64,000 nucleotides of DNA. It comes from Allomyces macrogynus ATCC 38327. Lineage: Eukaryota > Blastocladiomycota > Blastocladiomycetes > Blastocladiales > Blastocladiaceae. The stretch spans positions 829,001 to 893,000 of the forward strand of contig GG745337.1 in NCBI GenBank assembly GCA_000151295.1, read 5' to 3'. Every line of letters starts with the position of its first letter. Within the stretch, counting starts at the first letter, position 1. Made by a program: the position numbers and the translations under genes. The notes under the pieces were generated by a model that saw nothing but the letters and a program-made list of their open reading frames with translations, made no database searches and had not been told where the DNA came from. This document shows positions 45,599 to 57,318 of this stretch, piece after piece.

Positions 45599-48098
45599 AT
45601 GCCGCCACTACCGCTCGTCACGACCCCGGCCCTCGCTGCGCCCTCGCCATCGCAGCCGCTGACCGAATTCAGCATTGGCGGGTCAGCCAGTCCCGTCGAG
45701 TTACCGGCCTCGTTCCACATCATCGGCCTGCTCCTCGCCCTCTCCTCATCGGCGTTCATTGGCGGGTCCTTTATCCTGCAAAAGAAGGGTATGATCTCGG
45801 CCGCTGCCAAGGCCGCTGCCGCGCGGTCCACGTCGGGCAAACACGAGTCGCCCGCGCCCGCACCGACACCCGCCAACATGGCCATCGCGTCGAGCTTTCC
45901 CGTGACTCCGGCCGTCCTGCGTACGCGCACGGGATCGGCCCCCGCCGAGTCCACCATCTCGGTCCTTGCGCCAGAGCCGTTGACCTTGACGGACGAAGGG
46001 TACGCGCCCGTCTCGGACGCGCTGACACCCGCGAGCCCGACGGTACCGGAAACGCCGCGCGTGGATCCCGGTCGCAGGCGATCGAAACATGCGGGGGCTG
46101 CAGGGGAGAAGTCGCGTGGGGGGAAGAAGCGCCGGCGTGGGCCGCTGTACTTGTACTCGAAGTTGTGGTGGCTTGGGACGGCGAGTCTGCTCGTGGGCGA
46201 GGCGGCCAATTTGGGGGCCTACGCGTTCACGACAGCCATGGTCGTGACGCCGCTCGGCGCGCTCAGTGTTTTCGTAAGGTACGTGTGAGATTTCAAGGCT
46301 GGTGCCGAATTGAGAACACGTCGCGTTGGATTCTGACGAGTGCGCGGATTGGTAGCGCGATTCTCTCGTCGATGCTCTTGAAAGAGCAAATGAATCTGCA
46401 GGGAAAGCTCGGTTGCGGGCTCATTCTGATTGGGGCAACTATTCTTGTCTTAAATGGTGCGCTCCTTCGACTCTCGAATCATCATCACGCCGACAAGTGA
46501 CTGACAACCGCCATTGACCAGCACCAACCCAGGCATCGCGAGCTACCATGTCCGACTTCGCCTTGGCCTACCTTTCCGCGCGTTTCATCGCCTGGCAAGT
46601 CCTCGTTCTCGTCGCTGCTTCCACGCTGCTCTTCTGGGTCGCTCGCCGGCGTGGTGGCGAACTCGCGCGCCGTAACCCGCTCGTCTACCTCGGCATCTGC
46701 TCGCTCCTCGGATCGCTCTCGGTCGTCGAGATCCAAGCCGTAGGCACGTCGCTCGTCAGTTCCGCGGCCGGCGCGGGCACGAACGACGCTGCGCAACCCT
46801 GGGCGTGGGCGCTGTTCTGGATTGCTCTCGTCAAGGCAATTGTCGAGTTGCTCGCGCAGCTACACTACCTGAACTCGGCCCTGTCTCGTTTCTCCACCGT
46901 GCTCGTCACGCCCATCTACTATGCGCTCTTCACGTCAGCGACATTGCTCGCCAACTGGATCCTGTCCCCGCCATGGGCGCAACTGTCGGGCCAGACGATT
47001 GCCACGTGTATTCTGTCGTTTGCCGTGATTTGCACGGGGATGGTCCTGCTTCAGACCAGCAAGATCTCAACCGCCGCCACGAATGCCGGCGCGCAGGCCA
47101 CATCCGCAGACCGGAACGCCGCCGCTGTCGCTGTCGCTGTCGCCAGCGGCGGTGGAGGTGCCTTGACCCCCTGTGTGCTAAGTCGCGAAACTCTCGCCAG
47201 TTCCGCGCCATCTCTCCACGGCATCTCCACCGCGCACGGACCAGACAAGTCCCTCGCCGCCCTCACGCGCGAATGGCCATCGGCATGGCTCGACGGCGAA
47301 CCCGCCGATCTCCCCTCCCTGCCCCCACCGTTTCTCATGGCCGAGGACCCGGCCGCGTGGTACCTGGCCGTCGTGCAAGCACTGACCCGACCGGACCCGG
47401 ACGCCGACGCGCCCATTGCACCAGCGTCGTCGCGGGACGAAATGGCGGCGAGTAGCTGTAGTTGCGCAAGTTCCATGACACCGGACCCGCAAGGGAAAGT
47501 GCCCGTGCCGTTCCCGACCCTCGCTAAAACCGACCGCGTCGGCATGGCAGCGGTCGCGGCCGAGGCCGGGTCCGCGCCGCCGCGGTTTCTCGGGATCGCC
47601 ACGTGCGACCCGCGCGCGCGCGCGTCGTCAATGCCCGCGCGGATCGCGACGGCTGTGACGGCGCCGTTTGCCGCATGGACCGGGCCCACCGGATCGTCCG
47701 GGTCGCGGCCTGGGACGCGGCTCGCGCCGATTCCCGGGGATTCCAGCAGCGGTTGCAGTTCCGACGACCAACTTGCACCGATCCCCGCGCTGGCCGCCGC
47801 GTCATCTGCGGTGCCCGTCCTCGTCACGTCCGCGGAACTGCGCGCGCGGGCTGCGGCCACGGCGCTCGCGCAATTTGTCGAGACGTTGGTGGCGGTGCGC
47901 GGTGGAGTCGCGGGTGTGGAACCGCCCGAAACGGCGCCGGCGCCCGGGATGATGCGGGCCGCACGGGATCGCGCGGCAGCCGCGGCCGCGGGGGCGGTGG
48001 TCGCGGCGGTTGCGGTTGCGGCGAGAGCGAGGTCCCCACCCCCGCCGCCGGCGCGTGCGGAAGGGGGTGGGGAGGATGGGAAGGGGAAGGATCGGTGA
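45599..48098 (+). CDS. NIPA-family magnesium transporter
   Basis: NIPA proteins are membrane Mg2+ transporters with about nine helices. Exons are 45599-46273, 46356-46456 and 46522-48098. The first has FHIIGLLLALSSSAFIGGSFILQKKGM, a disordered insertion of about 130 residues inside the first loop, then YSKLWWLGTASLLVGEAANLGAYAFTTAMVVTPLGALSV. The second holds AILSSMLLKEQMNLQGKLGCGLILIGATILVL. The third holds NPLVYLGICSLLGSLSVVEIQAVGTSL, the hallmark QLHYLNSALSRFSTVLVTPIYYALFT, and a final helix. A disordered Ala/Pro/Asp tail of about 330 residues follows, beyond the normal family length. The first-loop insertion and the long tail are unusual. Confidence 0.9.
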
Positions 48099-49645
48099 TG
48101 GGGAGGTGGAGGTGGATAGACTGGGGATTGGTGTTGAAGGGGATGGGATCGCAGTGGGGGGTAGCGAACTCAGACAAGCAAGTATTTATCTCCATGAGCA
48201 ACACAATGGCCTTGCAATAACATTGATCACATCATGTTTTTCTTGGGACGGACGAAGTTCATCACCTCCTCCATCACAGGCAACACTATGGAGCAAAGCG
48301 CTCACGGTCGCGCAAACCCACGGTCGTCACGAGTCAACGACACCCCGTCGTGCATGCGTCAGCCGGTGGAGAAGAGAGAGGGTACGAAAACAAAGACCAA
48401 TTACAGCTTAGTGATGAGACTGTGACGAACCACTCATGTTGAGCGTGTTGGCGAACCAGCTCAGTTGAAGTCAAGGCGAACACGTCCACTCAGACGTCGC
48501 GCCGCGATTGTCTTTCATTTTTCGCGTTTTGTTCTTGCTCTGGGCTTCGCATTCTCCCATGTCTGGGTTCAGATCTTTGTCTTCACGTGGGCGTGAGGGT
48601 CGTGGATGTCGCGCAACAGGTTGCAGCGCGGCGTCGATGGTATGTAGTGGTGCTGAAACGAGATGCTGGAAGACGACCAGAATGGAACAGCGATGGGAAT
48701 TTATCCAAGGCTACGCTGACAAAGAGAATCAACCGCCACGACGAGGAAGCCAATATAAAGGGGATGCGGTGGTGGGGAAGGAGCTTGGGGTGGGTGCTGG
48801 TTTGAGTTCGGCCTTCATCGCCAATTGATGGGCGAGCAACGGACACATTGATGTTCCACACCTCGCGACAAGCACCTCGACGCGATACAGGGGGGTATCT
48901 ACCAGGGTCCACCCTCCCTTTCTCAAGGCCGTGGCCATCTGCAGTTCCTTGCGCGCGTCCACTGGACACGGCGGTGTAAGCATAAGTATCGAGTCGTCAC
49001 ATGCCGCTGTCACCCGTGGAGCGCGTGGCAACCGGTGGAGAAGGATTGTGCGACGATGACAAATGAGTACGTCAACTGCTGATGTGAGCGTGGGTGCGGG
49101 GAAAAGCCGATTGGAGAGCAACCCGTAGGCGCCGATTTTGAGCACAATTATGAGCGCGACTTGGGTGGAGCTCCTGGCGCACTGCCGACTTGCCCCATCC
49201 GGAGCGTCTTGACCTTTTTTGGTTCGAGTCTTCCTGCACCTGGGCTGCGTGGCCTGTCGCCGGGTGGTGGTGCAGTCGCAGGTCAAGACAGGTTGCCTGA
49301 TCCATCTGCGCGCGCCAGCGGATGAGGCGCGGCGGTGATAAATTACGTCAATATCAGCATGGCAGTGATGTGGAGTGAGAACATCGACGAACGTTGTCGG
49401 CACCGCACCGACACGGCCAGCACCGCCTCGCTGGACGTTTTGACACCGACGCGTTGAGCGCGACCGAACCCCTATTTGAGTCAGCTTTGCGACCGGGAAG
49501 GATCGCCCGACGCCTCGCGCGCGTTGTGCATCGCCTTGCAGCTGAGCCTGACATAAATATCGGAGAGCCCCGCGCGCGTCCCTGCCGGCTCTTCTCTCCT
49601 CTCCATTAACCAACCGCCTGCAACTTGCAGCAACAACACCCCACC
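48099..49645. other. Long intergenic stretch, nothing supported
   Basis: 1.5 kb without a recognisable gene. A 416-codon minus-strand open frame (48729-49979) crosses it, but its composition (Arg/Ala/Gly-rich, no family resemblance, and running through the next gene in antisense) suggests chance. No RNA gene or element ends were seen. Confidence 0.5.
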
Positions 49646-50476
49646 ATGATGCCCGCTGCCCTGCCCCTGCCACCAATCCACGCTCGCGACGACACGCACG
49701 GCGACGACGCCGACCCACTCTGCGCCCTGCCACGATCTCCTGCTGCCGCCGCGCATTCGCGCCCATCGTCGCCGGTCCCTGCTGCTGCCTCGAGCCGCGC
49801 CCACAAGTCTTCTCGCCGTTTGCCGCCCGCCGATGCATGGTCCTCGCCTTCGTGCAGCTACTTGGACCTGCGCTGCGACGATTCCAACCATGTCGCGCAC
49901 AGCAGCGCCGCCGAATCCGCGGCTGTTGCTCCGCCACCACCGCCAGCGCGCGCTCCTCCAGCACCGGCACCATCGGCACTCGTCACGTTCCTCGCTGAGC
50001 TCGCCGACTTGGCCGCCGACTTGGACCCACCTGCGCTCACGTTCGCGTCGCCGTTTGCCTCGCTCGCGTCGCTCATCGCCTACCTGATGGTCGCGATCTT
50101 GGGCCAATTTGCGACTTTGGCACTCGTGCTTGTGACGTGGAGCCATCGGCGGCGGTACTGCTCGCGACGCCGACCCAACGGCAAGAGGCTGCGATACCGC
50201 CGGCACCGCGTCGACGTTGCCGACGTGACCGCCATGGGCGCGCCAGATACGCTGTGGATGGCCGAACGGGACCCACCAGCCACAGCGGAAGGGATCGATG
50301 CCGGTGCCGCACGACCCGACGCGCCGGCACCAGCAGCAGCGCTACCATCGCCTTTGGCCGTGCCTTCGCCGATAGCGGTGGACGAGCTCAAGATTGTGCG
50401 CGGCTGCGAGTGCGGCCGATGCCACGCGCGCATGTGCGTTCTTCTCTCTCATTCTTGGGATTGCACACAAGGATAG
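49646..50476 (+). CDS. Hypothetical single-pass membrane protein
   Basis: A 276-residue reading frame starting at ATG 49646 in a CCACC context. I do not recognise it. The first 100 residues are Pro/Ala/Ser-rich. The sequence ALVTFLAELADLAADLD is followed by a hydrophobic helix (SLIAYLMVAILGQFATLALVLVTW, about residues 134-157) and an Arg-rich stop-transfer (RRRYCSRRRPNGKRLRYRRHR), so the C-terminus is probably cytosolic. Near the end lies CECGRCHARMC, a possible zinc-binding cluster. The last codons read through a GTGCGTT that could be a donor, so the true C-terminus may continue in a later exon. Confidence 0.5.
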   Translation: MMPAALPLPPIHARDDTHGDDADPLCALPRSPAAAAHSRPSSPVPAAASSRAHKSSRRLPPADAWSSPSCSYLDLRCDDSNHVAHSSAAESAAVAPPPPPARAPPAPAPSALVTFLAELADLAADLDPPALTFASPFASLASLIAYLMVAILGQFATLALVLVTWSHRRRYCSRRRPNGKRLRYRRHRVDVADVTAMGAPDTLWMAERDPPATAEGIDAGAARPDAPAPAAALPSPLAVPSPIAVDELKIVRGCECGRCHARMCVLLSHSWDCTQG

Positions 50477-51424
50477 ATTGCACTGACGCGAGGACACTCT
50501 TGTCGTCGCCGGCCCCATTGTTTTGGCTCATGGTGGCCTCCTTTCACTGGGAACTGGACAGTGCCTAATTCTTTTGGCCTGCGGGTGGTGTCGTGTCGCA
50601 CTCTTGGTGCCCGTTGGAGGGCCCGTACTTGTGCTTTTGATTCGTCTATCCATGTCGTTTCGGTCCGTTCGAACGCGCGCGGACGGCGGGTGCTCTATGT
50701 ACATAATCGTCGGTGAAGTGTGGGCGTTCCCTTTCCGTTCGTGCTCTTTACCTATCCGTCTTTCGTCGTGTCTCGCTTATCCTTTTTTTTTCCTCTCTCT
50801 GTTCTCTCATCGTCTCCAAACCATTCTTCCACGTTGTGATCGTCTCCCCCCATCTTCGACTCCAGACCCGCCGCCATTCTCTTCCCTGCGCGTCCTTTCA
50901 GTGCACTTGGTTCCTCCGTGACGTCATAGCGTTGAACATTACCCATTCCCGTCTTTTTCGAACGTGCGATCGAACGAGATGAGGACAGCGAGCCCAGACT
51001 GCAAAGTGCAAATTGACCTGTTTTGGGCACGAGACACCGTTGTGCGCGTCATGCGTTTCTCACGTTTTTCTGACGTGGCCTCATTTTCCATCATTTGCAC
51101 CGATTTGCACCACCACCAACCACCATCAACGAACGCATTTTCTCAATATCAACCTCGTTCCTGCAAGACTGGAAGCAGCTCCCGTGCCTTCGCTGCTCCA
51201 CCAGTCAGCGGCAATAAAACGCGTCGCCGAGGTCGAGCCGCCAGTCTATGCTTCGACTCGTCGAGCTGCAACTGCAATCTCGCCAGTCCCTCCTATTTGG
51301 TCGGCTCGCGGCAGAACATTCAAGCACCGCGACAGTCGCCACCGTCTCCTCCCGTTTCCGAGCGCGTCGCGCTCGTCCCGTTGCTCCTCTCCATTCGCAC
51401 TTCCAAGTCGTCCCTGTTCGAACA
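50477..51424. other. Intergenic, pyrimidine-rich, nothing supported
   Basis: T- and CT-rich tracts (50760-50830) mark it as non-coding on the plus strand. No gene, RNA or repeat family is recognised. Confidence 0.5.
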
Positions 51425-52630
51425 ATGAGTTACCCGCCGCGCAAGGGCCCGCTCTACGATAACCTCACGGTGCTCGGCCCGGACGGCGCCGTGCTCTTTC
51501 GCTGTGGAAGGTAGATACTTGCGCGTGCGCGAACTACGTCAGCACCAGAACGCTCGCTTGACCCACCATTATCTCTGTTCCGTTGTCCAGGAAAAAATTC
51601 GACTGGTACCTGACGCACGGTCTGGCCACCCAAGTCGACGAATCAACCATTGCACTCAATTTCGCACCAAAGGGACCGGGGCGCGCTGGTACGGTCGCAA
51701 CCAGCCGTTTCTGCCAAGAGGGACGCGACCAAATGCTGACCAACGCATGAACGAACAGGCCAGGAATGGTACCTCGAGGACCGTCAGGACCAGTGCGTCG
51801 TGTGCGGTACCAAGCAGCACCTCGTGCTCGTGCATATTGTCCCGTCGCAGTACCGACGCTTTATGCCGCTCCGCGTCAAGTCTCGCAGGTGCGGGAGCAG
51901 TTCCCTCTGTTCCGCTCTGCCATGACTGACCGACTTCTCGCATTTCTACCACAGCAACATTGACCTTCAACCATTTTGCACGACCTGCCACGCCGAATAC
52001 GACACGGCGTGCGGCCTTGCCAAGAAAACCGTCGCCGCGCACTACGGGATCCCCGTCGAGGGCGGGCCTTGGTTGAAGCGGCCGGACTGGACGCGCGCAC
52101 GGAAAGCCGCGAGCGCTTTGCTCAGTGCCAAGATCCGCAGCAAGCTACCTACCGTGCGCATGGCCGAACTCGTCGACCACGTCTCTACCGTGATCAACGA
52201 CCCGGTCCTCATGGTCGACGACGCCGACGATCACGCCCCGGTGGACAACCTACCCTTCACGCACGCGCAACTGATGGCCGTGGCCAACTTACCCGACGCG
52301 GAGCGCGGCGACGGATTCGTCGAGCACGGCGAAGGTGTGATCGCGGCGATCATGGCCGAACGTGAACGGCGCGCGCGGATGATGCCGTCTCCCGCGCCGT
52401 CGCCGTTGCCGCCCGTGGCGGAAGACGAGATGGACGTGGATTTCGAGGACGATGGTGGGCAGGAGGAGGACTACATGCGCGACCGCCGCGCGATGCTGCC
52501 GTCGGTCCCACCCGAACACGACCCGCTGGTCGCGTTTGTGCGCATGTGGCGCATGCATTTCCTGGCCAAGGCGCGGCCGCAGTTCTTGTCCCCGGCGTAC
52601 GACGTGAACGCGGATATCATGAACCCTTGA
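51425..52630 (+). CDS. EXD2 C-terminal-domain-like protein (HNH/zinc-ribbon type), without exonuclease domain
   Basis: Exons 51425-51510, 51591-51688, 51759-51898 and 51955-52630 splice in frame. The product aligns by eye with the C-terminal domain of EXD2 (3'-5' exonuclease domain-containing protein 2). The matches are PLYDNLTVLGPDGAVLFRCGRKKFDWYLTHGLA, then IALNFAPKGPG, WYLEDRQDQCVVCGTKQHLVLVHIVPSQYRRFMPL, FCTTCHAEYDTACGLAKK, and a final RMWRMHFLAKARPQFLSPAYDVN. Two CxxC/CxxCH pairs (CVVCG and CTTCH) with the intervening His look like an HNH-type zinc site. The DEDDy exonuclease domain that precedes this region in EXD2 is absent, and ATG 51425 directly precedes the domain. An acidic insertion (EDEMDVDFEDDGGQEED) lies near the C-terminus. 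Confidence 0.75.
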
Positions 52631-53315
52631 GCGCGTGGGTCGGCGGTTGGCCGAATTGGGACCGCAACCGGGGTGGCTCGCTTGCTGCGCACGGCCGTTC
52701 GTGTTGCAAGCTTGTGTTCAGTTTCTCGTTTTCGTTCGTGTGCTGTTCCTCTCGTTTTTGCTGTACCTACCGATGATTTCCTTGCACAATCCATTGCGTT
52801 ACCCTGCCCACCTTGTCCGCGACCAGCTCTCCGCGATCCCGGTTGGGAATGTGCCGCTACCACCGTCTCCACCAAAATGGTCGTCGTTTGGTGCCACCAA
52901 TGACAACGACGGACAGTTGGCAGGCCCTATTTTCTATTCACATGCGCAACTTTTCATAAAGATAAGCATTGGCAGTTTGCGAGTGTGGCGTTCCGGTGTG
53001 GGCGAAGAACAGGGACTACATCGCCTGCCCCGAGTCTCTTTTTTGACTGTCAACCACCACCCCGCAACGACGATTACTCGCAAGTAATTTCGCGCCAATT
53101 TCTATTGATCCCTCGGCTATTGCAGCTATTGCAACTTGCACCGCGCCGCACTGACTGCAGTCGGCTACTGCCATCCCGGCGCCACTCGCGTCGCAGTGCT
53201 TCGGCAATCCCGTCAAGTCAACCGCGGCGGCACCCGAAGGCACTAAGGATCAACCACGACTGCACCGGTCACTGTTCCAGCTCGTCTAGACGAATTGCCC
53301 CCCGTCGCGACCAAG
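52631..53315. other. Intergenic, nothing supported
   Basis: Lower GC than the flanking genes. No exon or RNA gene is recognised. It is presumably the promoter region of the downstream membrane protein. Confidence 0.5.
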
Positions 53316-56300
53316 ATGTCGGCCACGTCGGCGGGCAGCAGCACCACGGTCAGCGCGACCGTGCCCAATTTCGCGCTCACGCTCGTCTACGCCTTTCTCG
53401 ACGAGTCGCCATGCAGGTCGGGATCTGCGGCGGCGCGCCTTATTCTCGGCGGCAACCTGACGTGCACGTCGACCGACAAGTCGGTCCTCGCCGACCCGTG
53501 GCACTTCCAATGGAGCTTCACGACGAGTTCTGCGCAACTCGCGGGTTACTGGGCGCGCGACGGCGCCAAGGTCACGACATTCGCGAACCAGCCGCGGCCA
53601 ACGATCACTGGCGGTGGGTCGAGTTCCGCGGTCGATATCTTTGATGTGGCTGTGGTCGCGCCAAGTAATAATGTCGGCACGGCGCGGTCGGACTCGGTCG
53701 TGTTCAATGTGACTTTGCCGTGCCCGACGAAACTCGACGACGCGAGCCGTGGCGATCTCGCGACGGCCATCCAGCCGGCGACCTGGGCGATGCAGTTTGC
53801 GAGCAGCCAAGTGTCGTACTATGTGATTGGCCAGGCGGGGACCAACCAGTCGCAGGCGCTGCGCGACCAAGTCGTGCGCAAATCGTTGCCAGCGTCAGTC
53901 TCGCCCTCCACGCCGCTCACGTACGTGGCCACGGCCTCGGCCAGTACCAGTGGCGGTACTTCGAGTAGTTCCAGCAGCAACTCGAACTCGTCCTCGGCCA
54001 CCGCCTCGCTTGTCGCGATCGTGCTCCTCTCCGTCGGTGTCGCCCTGCTCGTCGTCGTCATTCTCCTGTGCTTGAGACGCAGGCGTGGCGGGAGCAAGTC
54101 GAGCAGTTCCGGTAAGTCCGGTCATGAGTCGACCACGACCACGACCGCGCGTGGTGGACACGGGCCGGGCGGACACGAAGTGTGGCGGTCGGTACCCGCA
54201 ACCAGCAGTATTCCGTCGTCCCCTGCACCGGTTGCTCGGACCATGGCGCCTAACATGGACGTGGCGCTATCGCCACGACCGCGGCCGGGATCGTGGATCG
54301 AGCAGCGCGCATGGCCCGGACAGCAGGAACCGACGTCGCCACAGGCGCTGCCGGGTGGTAGTGCGGGGTACTGGGACCAGCAGCAGCAACCGAACATGGG
54401 GCCGCAGTTCCCACGAATCGACCCGCTCGCACCGCGGCCGCCAGGGGCGCGACAAATGCCAATGGTGCCGCAGTACGACGACCGTGACGAGCAGCTGTCG
54501 CCGCGCTCGAATTGGTCACCCGCTCCACTGCCCCCACCGCCGCAGACGCAGCCGCAACAGCAGCAGCGGCGGCAGCAGCAGCAGCACACGTGGTCCCCGC
54601 GCGCCCAGCCGTCACGATTCGAGCCTGTTTCGAGCCCACCGCAAGAGACGCTCCCGCCGTCGCCATTCCAGAATTCGCGCGGCGCACCGGCACCGCGCGC
54701 AGATTCGGCGACTCAGACGCAGACGCCGCCGCCGCGACGTGATGCGTCAACGTCGCCGATTGTTCTGAATCGTATGGCGGCGCCATCGACCGCCACGCCA
54801 GTGATGCAAGGGTCGCAACTGGGCAGTGGTGGAGCAAGAACGAAGATGATGATGGCGCAAGGGCCGCCACCGCCGCCGCGGGCGCTTGGGAACGAGACTC
54901 GTCCGGCGCCAGTGTTAAGATCGGTGAACTCGTCAACAGCGGCGCCATCGTCCGGGCCAAGAGCACCTCCCCCCGAACCTGATCTCGCGATGCCGACCCT
55001 GGCCGCTGCGAAGCCCGAACCACCGGCCCAGGACTCGGCGCGGACCCGTGAGCAAGAACTGTTTGAGACGCTCACACGCTTGCTGCAAGAGCACCAGGAC
55101 AGTGCACCAGGGACCAGGGGCGGGCAAAAAACCCGAATTTTGCGGGGGGGCGCGCTCCAGCGCCCGCATCGCCCACCACGCCCGCACCAGCCATTGATCA
55201 AAAAGGCGCTGGCGGTGACCTGGATCCACGCTCGCCATCGCAGCGTGATTCCGGGCAGGACTCGACCCAATCGCATGACTTGGCCCCGCTCGACGAGGAT
55301 AAACCGCCATCGCGGCGGCCTACCCCCACCCCCATTCTCCTCTACAGCCCGCGCATGTCGCCCACCGGGTTCATCGACTCGGACGACGAGGACGGCGGCA
55401 TCCGACCCATCCCGCCGCCGCCGATCGATGCGCCCGTGCCCAACGTCCCCGACGTGCAGCAGCGGCTGTTCCGTCACCCGTTGCCGCAATTGACGATCAC
55501 GATCCCGGACATTTACGTGACGCCGCCGTCGAACACGACGCCGTCGGTCGACTACCCGCCGTACTTTGACGACGACGAGGACGAGGAGGGCGATATCGAC
55601 GACCGCGTGTCCGAGGATAGTCGGTTGCCCGGTGGCGACTTTGAGCGGCACGACTACGACTATGACGACTATGAGCACGACGGGCACGGGTGGGGCTACG
55701 ACGACGAGTACGGCGACGAGAACGACGTGCACACCACTTCCCCCGCAGTGGATCCGTGGGGCCCGCAGACGGCGACCGCGCAGTACTACGCCTCTTCCCC
55801 CGCAGTACGGCCGTCGTCGCCGTACCGGACGACGCCCGAGTCGGACCTGGTCGATTCGGAACCATCTGATCCGAGCATCGCCTCGGAACCGTCGCCGTTT
55901 GCCGACGAAGCCGCTGCGCACGTCGAGCCATTCCCGTCCCTCCCGCGTTCGGCGCCCGTCCCGACAGCCATGGCTCACGCCGAAGCGCCCGCGAGTCCCG
56001 TCTCCCCGACGTCGCCAGCAAGCTTTGGATCCGGTGGTAATGGCGGCGCGTGGGGCACGTTGCGGTCCACGGGCTCGCACGATTCGCCCCCACCGCCGGT
56101 GACGCGGCGGTTCAACACGATGGACTCGGTCACGTCGGCCGGGTCGAATGGGACACACCATGGCCATGGGCATGCGCATGGGCATAGGAAACGCGATTCG
56201 GTTACGGTGCCATCGCCGATCCCGCCGCCGTCGAGTGATCCGGCGACGATCGAGAAGCCGGGGTCTCCGCCGCCGCGGAGGTCCACGTCCGCGAGGGGGC

Positions 56301-57031
56301 ACGGGAGACGGTCGCTGGTGGGAGCGTCGGCGGTAATGCCGCTCTCGTCGTTGTCTTCAACGTCGCCGTCGTCGCCGTCGTCCCCACGTGCACCAGTTGC
56401 TGCCCCTGCGAGCGACCCATCGGTCCCGGAACTCTACGCGCGCGCTGAGCACGCGGCGAATACCGTGCGCGGCCTGCTCCTCTCGCAGCTCGAAAGGCAG
56501 CAGCGTGTCCAGCAGCAGCGTATGGAATTGCACGGCCGGTTCTCGCAGCCGACCTCGCCCACGTCCGAGTATCCGCCAAGTCTGGTTGGTGACGGATCGG
56601 GCGCGCAGCGGACCCCGCCGTCTCCGCGGCAAGCGCGCGAGGCAGATCTCTTGCGCCAGCTCGACGAACTGCAGCGCGAACTCGAAGCGATGAGCGAAGT
56701 CGGGTCGCCGCCCCCGCCACCGCCAGAGCCGGAGCGCGTGAAGCCCGCGGCAATGCCCGCGCGCACGGCAACCGCGCCGGTGGCGCCGCATAACGTGTAT
56801 TCGCCACCGCCTGTCGCGGTGCGCGGCCCGCTGCCGCAACAGCAGCCGTTGACGCAACATGCGCAGCAGCAACTGTCGTCAACCGACGATTCGACCACGA
56901 GCTCCAGCTACGTCCCGCCGCCGCAATTCGTGAACCCCAACCGTGTTGTGCGCTCGCCGATTCTCGGCCGGTTCGAACCGTCGTCGGGGTTGACCGGATG
57001 GGGGCAAAACGATGTTCCGGCGCGTCGGTAG
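53316..57031 (+). CDS. Mucin-like single-pass membrane protein with long Pro-rich cytosolic tail
   Basis: The N-terminal ectodomain (about 200 residues: FALTLVYAFLDESPCRSGSAA, NLTCTSTDKSVLADPWHFQW, DSVVFNVTLPCP, VSYYVIGQAGTN) looks beta-rich with paired Cys and N-glycosylation sites. A Ser/Thr-rich stalk leads to a helix (ASLVAIVLLSVGVALLVVVILLCL) followed by RRRRGG. The cytosolic tail of roughly 950 residues is disordered: polyQ, polyP, a Glu/Asp/Tyr-rich block (HDYDYDDYEHD), HGHGHAHGH, and a short coiled coil near the end (LYARAEHAANTVRGLLLSQLERQQR; DLLRQLDELQRELEAM). The architecture resembles fungal wall-stress sensors (Wsc/Mid2 type), but no WSC domain is seen. Reading shifts by one base within 55120-55146 (homopolymers A6 and G7), so a frame error or intron is needed to join both halves. 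No convincing signal peptide. Confidence 0.6.
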
Positions 57032-57060
57032 CGCTGGCGCGTCGGTAGCGCTGGCGCGTC
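57019..57060 (+). repeat. 17-bp tandem repeat (2.5 copies) spanning a stop codon
   Basis: GGCGCGTCGGTAGCGCT occurs at 57019-57035 and 57036-57052, and in part at 57053-57060. The first copy contains the TAG stop of the membrane protein. Confidence 0.9.
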
Positions 57061-57318
57061 CCGACCCTTTCTAATTTTCTTGTCGTATCTTCTTTTTGGC
57101 TTGTATTACTTTCATTCTTGGCCCGACCTCGATTTTGGGTGTAGTCGCTGGCAGGGGTCGACTCGAGCATCCCCCTCGATTCCCAACGATAGACTTGTTT
57201 TGGCAACCAATTGTCGTGCGTGACGTGCCCAGAAACAATGCCCAACTTTTTATGGAATCCCCCTTAACACCCGAGCCCAAAATTGAATTGTTAATGGCCC
57301 TCCAGCGACATTCTTTCA

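Noticed and set aside
48729..49979. 416-codon minus-strand open frame across the intergenic region
   Set aside because: Runs antisense into the next gene, Arg/Gly/Ala-rich, no recognisable motif, no intron-like signals.
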